DNA of 64,000 nt from Stenotrophomonas sp. Ste86. GTDB taxonomy: Bacteria; Pseudomonadota; Gammaproteobacteria; Xanthomonadales; Xanthomonadaceae. Shown here in pieces: positions 54,220-63,320 of the stretch (position 1 is its first letter; the number at the start of each line of letters is the position of its first letter). The DNA is taken from the NCBI RefSeq assembly GCF_024519465.1, contig NZ_JALJRW010000008.1, positions 41,565 through 105,564 on the forward strand, given 5' to 3'. The notes beneath the pieces were generated by a model. It had not been told where the DNA came from and did not search any database. It saw only the letters and a list, made by a program, of their open reading frames with translations. Position numbers and translations under genes: made by a program.

Positions 54220-56055
54220 TCAGTGGGCAGGCGAGACCGTACGCGGTCGCCAGCGCTCCAGCCACCACAGCAGCCCGGCCACCAGCACGAACGCCAACAG
54301 CCAGGGCCAGCGCGGGCCGGGGGCGTTCACGGTGCCCGATACCGCACTGCCCGCCGCATCGCGCACCAGCAGCGCATTCGCATCGCGTTGCTGCTGGCGG
54401 TACAGCGCCGGCGCGCTGGCGGGATCGAACACGTAGAACGCCTGCGCGAGGTCGCCCTGTTGCAGCTGGTGCCAGCCGGCCTGCTGCGGCCAGTAGCCGG
54501 CGCAGTGCCCGGCGCCGGTGGCCGGATCGACACGCAGCGGCACCGCGATGCCGGCCGGACTGCGCACCTGCGTTTCGGCGGCCACATTGCACAGCACCAC
54601 ACGTTCGCCCGCCCACGGCGTGGGCGCATCGATACGCACCTGGACCGCATTCGGCAGCGGTCGCGCCACGCTGGCCAGTACGCCGCTCCACAGTTCGGCA
54701 TGGCGATCATCGCGGCCAGCCAGTACCAGCCGGTAGCTGTCGCTGACCGGCAGCAGCGCCAGGCGGCCCTTGCCCACGCTGCGCCAGCCGCCGACCGGTT
54801 GGCCCTTGTCGTCGCGCAGCAGGGCGGTGGCGTCGGTGGCGCGCAGTGGGAACTGCTCCAGCACCGGCACCGCGGCACTGTGCGAGGCCGCATCGGCCTC
54901 ATCGATGTAGGTCGTTGCCTGCGTCGCCGGACGTTGCGGGCCGCGACGCGCCTGCAGCAGCGCGGCATCCGGATCGCGCGTCAGGTGCAGCGGCGTGCTT
55001 TGGCTGTTGCCGATGACGGCCAGCCCCCAGCCGCGCAGCGCCTGGCGTGCACCGTCGCCGAGCGGCCCGCCGGTACGCACCAGCACGCCCAGGCCGTCGC
55101 GCAGCGCCTGCTGCACCGCGCTGCGCTGGGCGGTACCGAGGGCTGGCAGGCTGCGTTCGTCGAGGATCAGCACGTCGGTGGCCGCCAACCGCGCGGCGGT
55201 GAGTGCCACAGGCGTATCGCCGAGCAAGACGCCGCCGCCGGCGCTGGCCTGGGCCTGCACGTCCAGCCCGGTATCGGCCGCCCAGCGGCGCAGGTATTTC
55301 AGTTCCGGGCCGGGTGCGCCGGCGAGGATCAGCACGCGCGGCGCGGGTTGGTCGAGCGTCTGCAGGGGCACCGGCACGTTGTCCACTACGTGGCCGCTGG
55401 CATCGAGCAGGCGCAGGCTGAAGGTGCTGCGGCCGCTGGCCCGTGCCACACCCTCCAGGGCGATGCTGCCGTCGCTGCCGAGCGTGCCGCGATCGACCAC
55501 GACCCCGGCCGGATCGAGCAGCTCGGCGCTGGCACCGGCAACGCCCTGCGCGCGTGCATGCAGGTGGAACACGCTGCCCGGCGCGGTGATGGCCGGCGCC
55601 TGCAAGGCACGCCAGCCGCGCGGTGGCGCCGGCTGCAGCAGGTGCACCTGCCCGGGCAGGGTGATGTCGCGGTCGCGCGCCGGTAGGCCATCGCCGATCA
55701 CGCGCAGCGACTGCGTGCCTGGATGCAGGCGCAGCGCGGTGCCGAGGTCGGGGACGGCGGTCGCGGTGGACGGCGCGGCCTCCGGCAGGGCGACGATGGT
55801 GTCGCCGCTGGCAGCGGACCACTGCACCTTCTCCGCACCGGGGGTCAACACGGTCAGCCGGTCGGCGCGTGCCTGCGTAAGCGGCGGTACCAGGGTGAAG
55901 TACAGCAACCCACCGGCGGCGATCTGCAGTGCCAGCAGCGCGGCCAGGTGCGGGGCGCTGCGACGCGGTCCGCGCCGCTGCTGCCAGAGCAGGCGCGCGC
56001 TGCCGATCAGCGCGATGGCCAGCAGCGCCAATGCGATCCAGCGTGACTCGATCAT
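54220..56055 (-). CDS. Membrane protein with a GATase1-like domain
   Basis: The 611-residue protein has two N-terminal membrane helices (about 5-22 and 35-58) and one near the C-terminus (about 585-605). The periplasmic or lumenal part has beta-rich modules, then a class I glutamine amidotransferase-like fold at about 240-355 (PRVLILAGAPGPELKYLRRWA, VLVRTGGPLG). It lacks an obvious nucleophile Cys, so it is probably a binding domain. It starts at an ATGA overlap with the DUF4175-like gene and ends the operon. The layout resembles large membrane proteins of Bat/MoxR clusters. Confidence 0.7.
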   Translation of the reverse strand: MIESRWIALALLAIALIGSARLLWQQRRGPRRSAPHLAALLALQIAAGGLLYFTLVPPLTQARADRLTVLTPGAEKVQWSAASGDTIVALPEAAPSTATAVPDLGTALRLHPGTQSLRVIGDGLPARDRDITLPGQVHLLQPAPPRGWRALQAPAITAPGSVFHLHARAQGVAGASAELLDPAGVVVDRGTLGSDGSIALEGVARASGRSTFSLRLLDASGHVVDNVPVPLQTLDQPAPRVLILAGAPGPELKYLRRWAADTGLDVQAQASAGGGVLLGDTPVALTAARLAATDVLILDERSLPALGTAQRSAVQQALRDGLGVLVRTGGPLGDGARQALRGWGLAVIGNSQSTPLHLTRDPDAALLQARRGPQRPATQATTYIDEADAASHSAAVPVLEQFPLRATDATALLRDDKGQPVGGWRSVGKGRLALLPVSDSYRLVLAGRDDRHAELWSGVLASVARPLPNAVQVRIDAPTPWAGERVVLCNVAAETQVRSPAGIAVPLRVDPATGAGHCAGYWPQQAGWHQLQQGDLAQAFYVFDPASAPALYRQQQRDANALLVRDAAGSAVSGTVNAPGPRWPWLLAFVLVAGLLWWLERWRPRTVSPAH

Positions 56056-58190
56056 CGCGTGCCCTCCAGGGCATCCAGGTACGACTGCCCCATCCGATCG
56101 GGTGCGGCGCGCCGCGGCACCTGCGGTGATGGACGCAGCAATGCGCGCCACAGCTGCGCACGCAGGGTCTGCCGACACGCGCTGCAGTCCGGGGCGATGC
56201 GCAGTTCTTCGATCGCCGCCGCCAGGCTGAGCGGGTCGGTCAGGCGCGTTTCATTGCGGCGCAGCCATTGGGTCAGTGCATCCAGATCGGGCACGGTCTC
56301 GGTCGCGCCCAGTTGCTGCCATACCGCCACGATGGCGGTATCCGGTGCGTCCAGTGCACGGATCGGCAGCGTGCGGCTGGCGAGGTCCGCGCGGTTGCCG
56401 CTCATGCGTCGGCCTTCGTCGATCGGTGGCAGTTCCGGGCCGACCCGCGCCAGGTAGATGCGCTCGGCCTGCTGGACCTGCTTGATGAAGGCCAGCGCTT
56501 TGTTGGCATAGGGCAGCGCGGCCTCCGGACGGCCCTGGCGCAGCTCGCCCTCGGAGGACCACATCTGGTCCAGCGCGGCCTTCAGCGTGGCGCGGGTCTG
56601 TGGGTCGAGCAGGGTGGCGGCTTCGGCGTGATCATGGGTGTGGCCGTACTCGGACAGCACGTCGGTGGCGCTGCCGAATACCGGTGGGCTGCCGGTCTGC
56701 GCGCTGCCGTGGTCATGCGCGTCGCCACCGGCCTTGTCGTCGTCGTGATCGTGATCGGGCGGTGTGTCGCTGGTCGGCAGCGCATCGCTGGTGGGCGGTG
56801 GCTTCGCGCCGCCCTCGCTCTCCTCGCCCAGGAACTGGCCATAGCGCAGGCGCAGGATGCGCTGGTCCACGCCGATCGCATCGGCGCGCCGGGTGAATTC
56901 TTCCGGCGGCAACTGCCGGCGCCGTTTGATCAGCGCTTCGGCGTCGATGATGATCTGGCGCTGGCTGCGGAAGTACGCCGGCAGGGTCTTCTTGACCATG
57001 CCCTCCAGTTCGGCGCCCTGCACCTGCTCGGCACTGGGCAGGCGCAGGATCAGGCTGGTGCTCTGCGCAGCCTGCGGCGTGGGGGCGTGGTTGTCGCGCA
57101 CCTGCAACTGCGCGATCACATCATTGCCCGGCGCCGCGCCGAGCGCGGCCAGGTCCAGCGTGCGTGCGAAGCGGCGCAGTGCCGGTGCACCGCTGCCGGA
57201 CAACGTCAGCGTCTGCTCGCGGAAGGTGATGTTCTCGCCGCTGCCCTGGGCCAGGGTGATCTTCAGCTGGGCATCGGCGGCGACACCGTAGTCATCGCTG
57301 GCCTCGAACTGCAGGGCCCACTGGCGCTGTCCCGGCGTGCCCAGCACCAGCGTGCGGTCCGGGACGATCACGCGCACGTTCGGTGGCCGATCGGGCAGCA
57401 CATCCAGACGGTAAAGGCGTTGTTCGCGCAGCGCCGGTTCGGTGACCACGCGGTACAGCGCGGCGCGGTCCGCGTTCCAGGTGCCGGTCCATTCCTCGCC
57501 GGTGCGCACCAGCGCCATGCGTCGGCCATCGTGGAACTGCAGGGCGACCTGCGTGGGCCGCGCGGAAAAGCGCAGCGACCACTGCAGCCCACTGCCCTGC
57601 GCGACCTTCGCGTCCAGCGTGGTCTGCACGCGGGCCGGCTGGCCGGTGTAGGACGGGGCCGTGATCGCCAGGCGCGTGGATTGCAGGCGCGGCGGCAGTG
57701 CAGCGGTAGCGGCGGGCGGCGATGACAGGGACGGCATCACGTTGCCGCCGCCACTGCGCGGCCAGCCCAGCACCAGTGCGATCACCACCAGTCCCAGCAA
57801 CCACGACACCGCCATCCAGCGCCGTGGCCAGCGCGGCCGCAGCTCGGGCATGGATGCCTGCAGCGCGGCCGTTACCCGCGCCTGCTGGCGCTGCTGCAAC
57901 GGGTTGAGCGTGGCCGCATCGGCAAACAGCAGGTCCGCGCTGTCCTGGACGATGCGATGGGTGTCGAGCTGGCGCACCAGCCAGTGCCGGTCCAGCTGGC
58001 GACTGCGCCAGGTGGACAACGCCACGCTGGCCAGCAGGCTGATCAGCAGCACTACCGTGGCGCTATCGAAGCCGCCCACGCGCAAGGTAAGCGCGGTGGC
58101 GGCAAGCGCCAGCGGCAGCGCGAGCAGCAGCGTGGCCCACCACTGGCGCCGCCGCGCGCGCTGCCAGCTGCGCTGCAGCAGGGGGCTCAT
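56052..58190 (-). CDS. DUF4175-like membrane protein with a His/Asp-rich insert
   Basis: The 712-residue protein has membrane helices at about 18-35, 43-58 and 126-145, a beta-rich middle (FRSQRQIIIDAEALIKRRRQ follows near 420) and a helical C-terminal part. It fits the DUF4175-type proteins found in MoxR/DUF58 clusters. A hydrophilic insert at about 460-520 holds DHDHDDD, DAHDHG and GHTHDH, a likely metal-binding or disordered segment. It starts with an ATGA overlap on the BatA-domain gene and ends with an ATGA overlap on the next, so the genes are translated together. Confidence 0.75.
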   Translation of the reverse strand: MSPLLQRSWQRARRRQWWATLLLALPLALAATALTLRVGGFDSATVVLLISLLASVALSTWRSRQLDRHWLVRQLDTHRIVQDSADLLFADAATLNPLQQRQQARVTAALQASMPELRPRWPRRWMAVSWLLGLVVIALVLGWPRSGGGNVMPSLSSPPAATAALPPRLQSTRLAITAPSYTGQPARVQTTLDAKVAQGSGLQWSLRFSARPTQVALQFHDGRRMALVRTGEEWTGTWNADRAALYRVVTEPALREQRLYRLDVLPDRPPNVRVIVPDRTLVLGTPGQRQWALQFEASDDYGVAADAQLKITLAQGSGENITFREQTLTLSGSGAPALRRFARTLDLAALGAAPGNDVIAQLQVRDNHAPTPQAAQSTSLILRLPSAEQVQGAELEGMVKKTLPAYFRSQRQIIIDAEALIKRRRQLPPEEFTRRADAIGVDQRILRLRYGQFLGEESEGGAKPPPTSDALPTSDTPPDHDHDDDKAGGDAHDHGSAQTGSPPVFGSATDVLSEYGHTHDHAEAATLLDPQTRATLKAALDQMWSSEGELRQGRPEAALPYANKALAFIKQVQQAERIYLARVGPELPPIDEGRRMSGNRADLASRTLPIRALDAPDTAIVAVWQQLGATETVPDLDALTQWLRRNETRLTDPLSLAAAIEELRIAPDCSACRQTLRAQLWRALLRPSPQVPRRAAPDRMGQSYLDALEGTR

Positions 58191-59314
58191 GCCGGCACCC
58201 CGCGACGTGGCGACGTCGCCAGCCAGCGTTCCAGCGCGAACAGCAGCACGATCAGCCCGAGCAGCCACGGCGCGAGGTCCAGCGGCCGCGGCGCGGGTGC
58301 GTGGGCTCCGGTCAACGGTGCATGCGCGGCGGCGGCCACCCACTGCGGCGCGGCGGGTGGTCGCGCAAGGGTCAGCAGCTGTTGCGGAAAAGCCGGATCT
58401 TCGAGGATCGGCAGTGTCGAAGGAGTCATCGCAGCATGGAAGCGCAGGAGGCGACCGTTGCCGACGCGGCGCTCGCTGATGGCCGCCTGCCCCTCCGCGT
58501 CGCGCAGCACCACCGTTTCGGCAGCCGCGCGCGTTACGGGCTGCGTGACCAGCAGCGTGCGGCCACCGTCCAGCCACGCCTGCCACGCAGGCGGCAGCGG
58601 CGCGGCGGACAACCACACGCCGATCTCACCCTGCACCGGCGCTGCGTCCGTGGCGGCAGCCAAGGGTTGGCCGGACCACGCCCGCTGGACCGCATTGAGG
58701 ACGCGCTGGGCCGGTGCATCGGCCTCTCCGCCGAGGCGCAGTCGCGGCGCACTGCTGGTTGCGTCTGGCGCGGCCGGCACCGTGCGTGCGATGGGGCGCC
58801 ACTGCACCGGGCGCGACAGGCGCGGGCGCTGCGCATCCGCGCCGGGCATCGGGTCGGGGACGTAGACCGTCAGCGGTGCACCGGCCGGCAGCTGCTGGTC
58901 CAGTTCGCGAAGCAGGCTGGACAGTGGCTGCTTGGCGCGTGGTGCCTGGGTACCCGTCGATGCAAAGCCGGGAGCCAGCCAGCGCCAGTCCGCATCCGGC
59001 TGCTGCGCGCGCAGCGCGGCGGCATCCAGGCCGGGTGCCACGGCGATCACCGCGTGGGTATCGGGCGCGCTGCCCTGCAGGACCGGTCGCGCCAGCAGCA
59101 GGGCCAGCGCGGCCAGCAACAGCAGGCGCACCAGCAGCAGCGGCCATTCGTCGAAACGGATGCGCTGGCGCGGCCGTACCTTGGCGCGCAGCCAGCGCAG
59201 CGCGGCGAAATCCAACGGCGCGTAGTGATGACGGCGGGCCAGATGCACCAGTAGCGGCACCAGCCACGCGGCCAATGCCAGCAGACCCAGCGGGAACAGC
59301 AGCGCCAGGTTCAT
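58187..59314 (-). CDS. BatA-domain membrane protein
   Basis: The 375-residue protein begins with a BatA-type N-terminal domain: one helix at about 4-24, then ARRHHYAPLDFAALRWLR and a second helix at about 60-78. A long alpha/beta extracytoplasmic region follows, and a C-terminal helix (about 345-362). It has no von Willebrand A metal site (DxSxS). It overlaps the DUF58 gene and the DUF4175-like gene by ATGA. Bat proteins work with MoxR ATPases at the envelope. Confidence 0.8.
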   Translation of the reverse strand: MNLALLFPLGLLALAAWLVPLLVHLARRHHYAPLDFAALRWLRAKVRPRQRIRFDEWPLLLVRLLLLAALALLLARPVLQGSAPDTHAVIAVAPGLDAAALRAQQPDADWRWLAPGFASTGTQAPRAKQPLSSLLRELDQQLPAGAPLTVYVPDPMPGADAQRPRLSRPVQWRPIARTVPAAPDATSSAPRLRLGGEADAPAQRVLNAVQRAWSGQPLAAATDAAPVQGEIGVWLSAAPLPPAWQAWLDGGRTLLVTQPVTRAAAETVVLRDAEGQAAISERRVGNGRLLRFHAAMTPSTLPILEDPAFPQQLLTLARPPAAPQWVAAAAHAPLTGAHAPAPRPLDLAPWLLGLIVLLFALERWLATSPRRGVPA

Positions 59315-60207
59315 GCGCCGCTGCCCGGACCGAACAGCAGCCGCAGCGGTGCATCCAGCGGCTGGTCCATGTAGCCCACGGCATGCGCGATGCCACTGGC
59401 GTGCAGCCGCGCCTGTAGTGCGTGCTGTGCCTGGCCGAAGCGCGCCAGGTAGTCGGCGCGGATCACCCGTCCATCGCCGAGCAGCTCCTCACCGGTCTCC
59501 GGATCGCGGAAGCGGTGGCCGTCGGTGAACGGAAAATCGCGTTCGTCGGCGCTGAGCAGCTGAATCTGCAGTACCTCGCGGCGGGCGGCCGCCAGGCGTT
59601 CCAGCAGCACGATGCCGGCCTCGTCGAAGCCATCGCCGAGTGCCACCAGCAGGTCACCGGCCTGCACGCGCTCCCAGACCGGGCGTAGGGTGTCGACCGC
59701 CGGCCAGCCGCCCTGCGCCTGCAGCTGGCGCAGCAGCAGGTGCACGCGGTCGCGCTGGCGCGCGCCGCTGCCGGCCGGCACCAGCTGCACGCCGAGCCCG
59801 TTGACCGCGATCACCCCGAAACGATCGCCCTGCTGCAGCGCCAGTTCGACCAGGCAGGCGGCGGTGGCGCAGGCCTGGTCCAGGCGCGACCACGGCGGCC
59901 GCGCGCGATCACGCTGCGCGGCAGACGCAGTGGCATCGATCAGCACCCAGCTGGTGATCGGGCTTTCGCGCTCGGACTCGCGCACGAAGAAGCGGTCCGA
60001 ACGTGCATACAGTTTCCAGTCGATTTGGCGCAGTTCGTCGCCCGGCTCGTAGGCGCGGTACTGCGCGAACTCCAGGCCGGCGCCACGGCTGCGGCTGGCG
60101 TGCTGGCCGATGCCATGCGCACCGCGTGCACGCCGCGGCAGCAGGCGCAGCGCCTTCAGGCGGCTGCGCACATCGGCGGGGAGGGCGATCGGGGCGTGCG
60201 GGGTCAT
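59311..60207 (-). CDS. DUF58 domain protein
   Basis: The 298-residue cytoplasmic protein has the DUF58 signature YEPGDELRQIDWKLYARS (about 52-69) and a distorted von Willebrand A-like fold (SWVLIDATAS, ALGDGFDE). DUF58 proteins occur next to MoxR ATPases and are thought to be their adaptors. The ATG at 60207 follows the MoxR stop by two bases (TGAGCATG); longer frames upstream overlap moxR without similarity. It overlaps the BatA gene by ATGA. Confidence 0.87.
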   Translation of the reverse strand: MTPHAPIALPADVRSRLKALRLLPRRARGAHGIGQHASRSRGAGLEFAQYRAYEPGDELRQIDWKLYARSDRFFVRESERESPITSWVLIDATASAAQRDRARPPWSRLDQACATAACLVELALQQGDRFGVIAVNGLGVQLVPAGSGARQRDRVHLLLRQLQAQGGWPAVDTLRPVWERVQAGDLLVALGDGFDEAGIVLLERLAAARREVLQIQLLSADERDFPFTDGHRFRDPETGEELLGDGRVIRADYLARFGQAQHALQARLHASGIAHAVGYMDQPLDAPLRLLFGPGSGA

Positions 60208-60209
60208 GC

Positions 60210-61193
60210 TCAGGCCGGGAACGGCACGGCCTGCAGCAATGCGGCGATCACATCGTCGGCGCCCTTCTGCTCGGCTTCGGCGGCGAAGGACAGCAGCAGG
60301 CGATGGCGCATCACTGGCGCCACCAGCGCCTGCACGTCCTCGCGGGTCGCGGCGAAGCGGCCCTGCAGCAGCGCGCGGGCCTTGGCCGCCAGCACCAGCG
60401 ATTGCCCGGCGCGGGGACCGGCGCCCCATTTGATCCACTGGTTGACCGCCTCCGGTGCGACCGGGCCCGGTCGGCTGGCGCGCACCAGCCGGGTAATCCA
60501 GGTGAGCACGTCATCGCTCACATGCACCTGGCGTACCGCCGCCTGCAGGGCCAGCACGTCCTCGGCATCCATCACCTTGGGCACCGTGCCGCTGGCGCTG
60601 CCGGTGGTCTGCAGCAGGATGTCGCGCTCTTCCTGCTCGGTCGGGTAATCCACCCGTACGTGCAGCAGGAACCGATCCAGCTGCGCTTCGGGCAGCGGGT
60701 AGGTGCCGGCCTGTTCGATCGGGTTCTGCGTGGCCAGCACGAAGAACGGCGCCGGCAGGGTGTAGGTGGTGCCCGCATAACTGACCGTGCGCTCCTGCAT
60801 CGCCTCGAGCAGTGCGGCCTGGGTCTTGGGCGGGGTGCGGTTGAGTTCGTCGGCCAGCAGCAGGTGGGTAAAGATCGGGCCCTGCTGGAAGCGGAAATGG
60901 CGATGTCCGGTGCCATGGTCTTCTTCCAGCAGCTCGGTGCCGAGGATGTCGCTGGGCATCAGGTCCGGGGTGAACTGCACACGCCGGAACTGCAGCTCCA
61001 GCGCCTGGCCCAGCGAGCGCACCAGCAGCGTCTTGCCCAGCCCCGGCGCGCCTTCGAGCAGGCAGTGGCCACCGGCCAGCAGCCCGATCAGCAGTTGTTC
61101 CACCACCGCGTGCTGGCCGACCACGGCCTGGCCCAACGCGGCGCGCAGCTGCTGCAGTTTGGGAAGAAGGGCATCAAGGCTGTCGGTCGTCAT
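60210..61193 (-). CDS. MoxR family AAA+ ATPase
   Basis: The 327-residue ATPase has Walker A GAPGLGKT (48-55), Walker B LLLADELNRTPP (about 110-121), sensor 1 LATQNPIE, an arginine-finger region and a C-terminal helical lid. MoxR ATPases act as chaperones that load cofactors or activate vWA-type partners. The start is uncertain: ATGs at 61193 and 61217 sit in nearly the same context (CCTTATG), and the first gives the family-like N-terminus. It is preceded by a short SMAG-like sequence near 61220. Confidence 0.9.
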   Translation of the reverse strand: MTTDSLDALLPKLQQLRAALGQAVVGQHAVVEQLLIGLLAGGHCLLEGAPGLGKTLLVRSLGQALELQFRRVQFTPDLMPSDILGTELLEEDHGTGHRHFRFQQGPIFTHLLLADELNRTPPKTQAALLEAMQERTVSYAGTTYTLPAPFFVLATQNPIEQAGTYPLPEAQLDRFLLHVRVDYPTEQEERDILLQTTGSASGTVPKVMDAEDVLALQAAVRQVHVSDDVLTWITRLVRASRPGPVAPEAVNQWIKWGAGPRAGQSLVLAAKARALLQGRFAATREDVQALVAPVMRHRLLLSFAAEAEQKGADDVIAALLQAVPFPA

Positions 61194-61256
61194 AAGGCAC
61201 TCGCAGGAAATCGTCATAAGGCCACGCCATGTGTGGCTGAAAATGCAGGAAGAAAC

Positions 61257-61958
61257 CTAACTGTTCAACGCATACATCACGATGTTGACCGCAAAGCGGG
61301 TGTTGTCTTCGGCCAGGAAGCGCTTGTTGCGCCAGTCGTAGTCCCACTCACAGCCGTAATCCTTGTTGCTGTAAAGCACGCCCAGGCGACCATCGACCTC
61401 GATGCCCTTGAGGTAGTCATGGACCAGGTCGTCGCCCCAGCCATTGAGTTCGAAACCGGTGGCCGGCGGGCCCTCGGGGAAGCGGAAGAAACTGCGGTAC
61501 AGCGCATGGCTGTTGGGCAGCTTCTTCAACGCGACCGGGCCGAACAGCTTGGCCATCTGCGCTTCAAAGGACGTGGCGAACAGCCCGTCGATGTCATGGT
61601 TGCAGTCATCGACCAGCACGAAGCCGCCGTTGCGCACGTAGCGCACGAAGTTCTGCCGCTCGGCGGCGTTGAACTCCACCAGCTTGTGCCCGGCCAGGTA
61701 GCAGAACGGCGCCTCCAGCATGCGCGGGTCGGACAGGGCGATGACGTGCTCGGTCGGGTCCACGCGCAGGGAGGTGTAATCGATCAGCGAGGTGATCACG
61801 TTGGACGGCATGCGCGCATCCACGTCCCAGTCGCCGGAGTCGTACTTGAGGCGGGTGAACCAGAAGTCGTAGCGACCGGCCTGGGCGCGCGCCAGTGAGG
61901 GCAACGCCGCGAGTGCGGCGCTGCCCAGCATCAGGCGCAGGAACTGCGCGCGATTCAT
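61257..61958 (-). CDS. DUF4159 secreted protein
   Basis: The 233-residue protein has a signal peptide (about 1-25, SLARA) and the DUF4159 layout: YDFWFTRLKYDSGDWDVD, then MLEAPFCYLAGHKLVEF and VLVDDCNHDIDGLF. The fold is GATase1-like, as in the last gene of the operon. The export signal implies a periplasmic role. It lies between the PmbA-like and MoxR genes on the same strand, with 7 bases to the former. Confidence 0.82.
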   Translation of the reverse strand: MNRAQFLRLMLGSAALAALPSLARAQAGRYDFWFTRLKYDSGDWDVDARMPSNVITSLIDYTSLRVDPTEHVIALSDPRMLEAPFCYLAGHKLVEFNAAERQNFVRYVRNGGFVLVDDCNHDIDGLFATSFEAQMAKLFGPVALKKLPNSHALYRSFFRFPEGPPATGFELNGWGDDLVHDYLKGIEVDGRLGVLYSNKDYGCEWDYDWRNKRFLAEDNTRFAVNIVMYALNS

Positions 61959-61965
61959 CCGTGCA

Positions 61966-63300
61966 TCAGACCGCGTCGGAGAGCGAGGTGAAGGTGAAAT
62001 CGCGCAGCTTCATCGGCGGAATCATCATCACAAAGTTCGACTCGTCACCGGCCACGCGCACCGGCTTGCCCAGTTCTTCGATGTTGTTGAGCATGATCAC
62101 CGGCGACTCGTTGAAGCGGAAGTTCTTCACCGGGTACTTGATCTGGCCGTTCTCGATGTAGAAGGTGCCGTCGCGGGTGAGGCCGGTGAGCAGCACGGTC
62201 TGCGGATCGACCATGCGGATGTACCAGGTGCGGGTGACCAGGATGCCCTTCTGGGTGCCACGGACCAGCTCGGCGGTGCTCTTGTCGCCGCCGCTCATCA
62301 GCAGGTTGCCCGGACTGGCATTGGCGGTCTTGCCCTGCTTCTGCGCCCAGAAGCGCGAGTACTCCAGGTTGGCGATCTTGCCGTTCTCGATGATCGGCAG
62401 CTTGGTACGCGGCATCCCTTCGTTGTCCCACGGCAGGACCGCGGCTTCAGGGTGCCAGGGGTCGGCATGCATGTTCACGCGCGGGTCGTAGACCTGCTCG
62501 CCGAGCTTGTTGCCACCGCCCTTCTTGGACAGGAAGCTGCGGCCTTCGTCGGCCGAGCGGGCGCTGAAGAAGTTCATCATGAAACTGATCAGGCCGGCGG
62601 CCGCGGCCGGTTCCAGGATCACCGTGTACTTGCCCGGTTCCAGCGCCTTGGCTTCCTGCGATTCGGTGGCCTTGCGCATCGCGATCTGGATGTCCTGCTC
62701 GGCCTTGAAGTCGGCGGCATCCTGGAGGTTGCGGCCCACCCAGCCCGAGCCACGACCGTCTTCGGTACGCACGGTGCAGGTGTAGTCGAAGTTGGTGGTG
62801 CGCTGGTAACCAAAGTTGCCGTTGCTGTTGGCCGTGGCCTGGAAGCCCTGGCCGTCTTCCAGGAAACCGGCGGCGATCAGGCCGTGGCCCCGGCACGGGG
62901 CGATCGAGTCGGCGGCGACCTTGGCCCGGAAGGCCGGATCGATGGCCGCGGTGGACGCGCTGAAGGTCGGGCTGGGCGTATAGGTCTGCTTGCCGATGGC
63001 CGGCATGAACTCCGGGTTTTCCGGGGCCAGGCGGGCCAGGTCTTCGGCACGGCGCACCACGCGTTCCAGCGCGGCGTCGTCGAACTCGTTGATCGAGGCG
63101 GTGCCCACGCGCTTGCCGAAGGCGACGGTGACGGCCAGTTCGGTGTTGTCCACGATGCCGCTGGTGGAGACGTTGTTGAGCGCGAAACGGATGTTGCCGT
63201 CGATCGCGCCGGCCAGCACGGCGGTGCACTCATCGGCCTTGGACAGCGCGATGACCTTGTCGAGGATGGCCTTGGCCTGGGCTTCGGTGAAGATACTCAT
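61966..63300 (-). CDS. PmbA/TldE-like protein
   Basis: The 444-residue protein is of the TldD/PmbA family. Blocks such as GKYTVILEPAAAAGLISFM, DPWHPEAAVLPWDNEGMPRTKLPIIENGKI and the terminal APR-like PMKLRDF-type end mark it. In E. coli, TldE pairs with TldD to form a protease that trims peptides such as microcin B17 and CcdA. TldE-type subunits lack the catalytic zinc site, and I see no HExxH here. It follows the TldD-like gene by 20 bases. Confidence 0.87.
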   Translation of the reverse strand: MSIFTEAQAKAILDKVIALSKADECTAVLAGAIDGNIRFALNNVSTSGIVDNTELAVTVAFGKRVGTASINEFDDAALERVVRRAEDLARLAPENPEFMPAIGKQTYTPSPTFSASTAAIDPAFRAKVAADSIAPCRGHGLIAAGFLEDGQGFQATANSNGNFGYQRTTNFDYTCTVRTEDGRGSGWVGRNLQDAADFKAEQDIQIAMRKATESQEAKALEPGKYTVILEPAAAAGLISFMMNFFSARSADEGRSFLSKKGGGNKLGEQVYDPRVNMHADPWHPEAAVLPWDNEGMPRTKLPIIENGKIANLEYSRFWAQKQGKTANASPGNLLMSGGDKSTAELVRGTQKGILVTRTWYIRMVDPQTVLLTGLTRDGTFYIENGQIKYPVKNFRFNESPVIMLNNIEELGKPVRVAGDESNFVMMIPPMKLRDFTFTSLSDAV

Positions 63301-63320
63301 GGATTGGGGCTCCTGACCGC

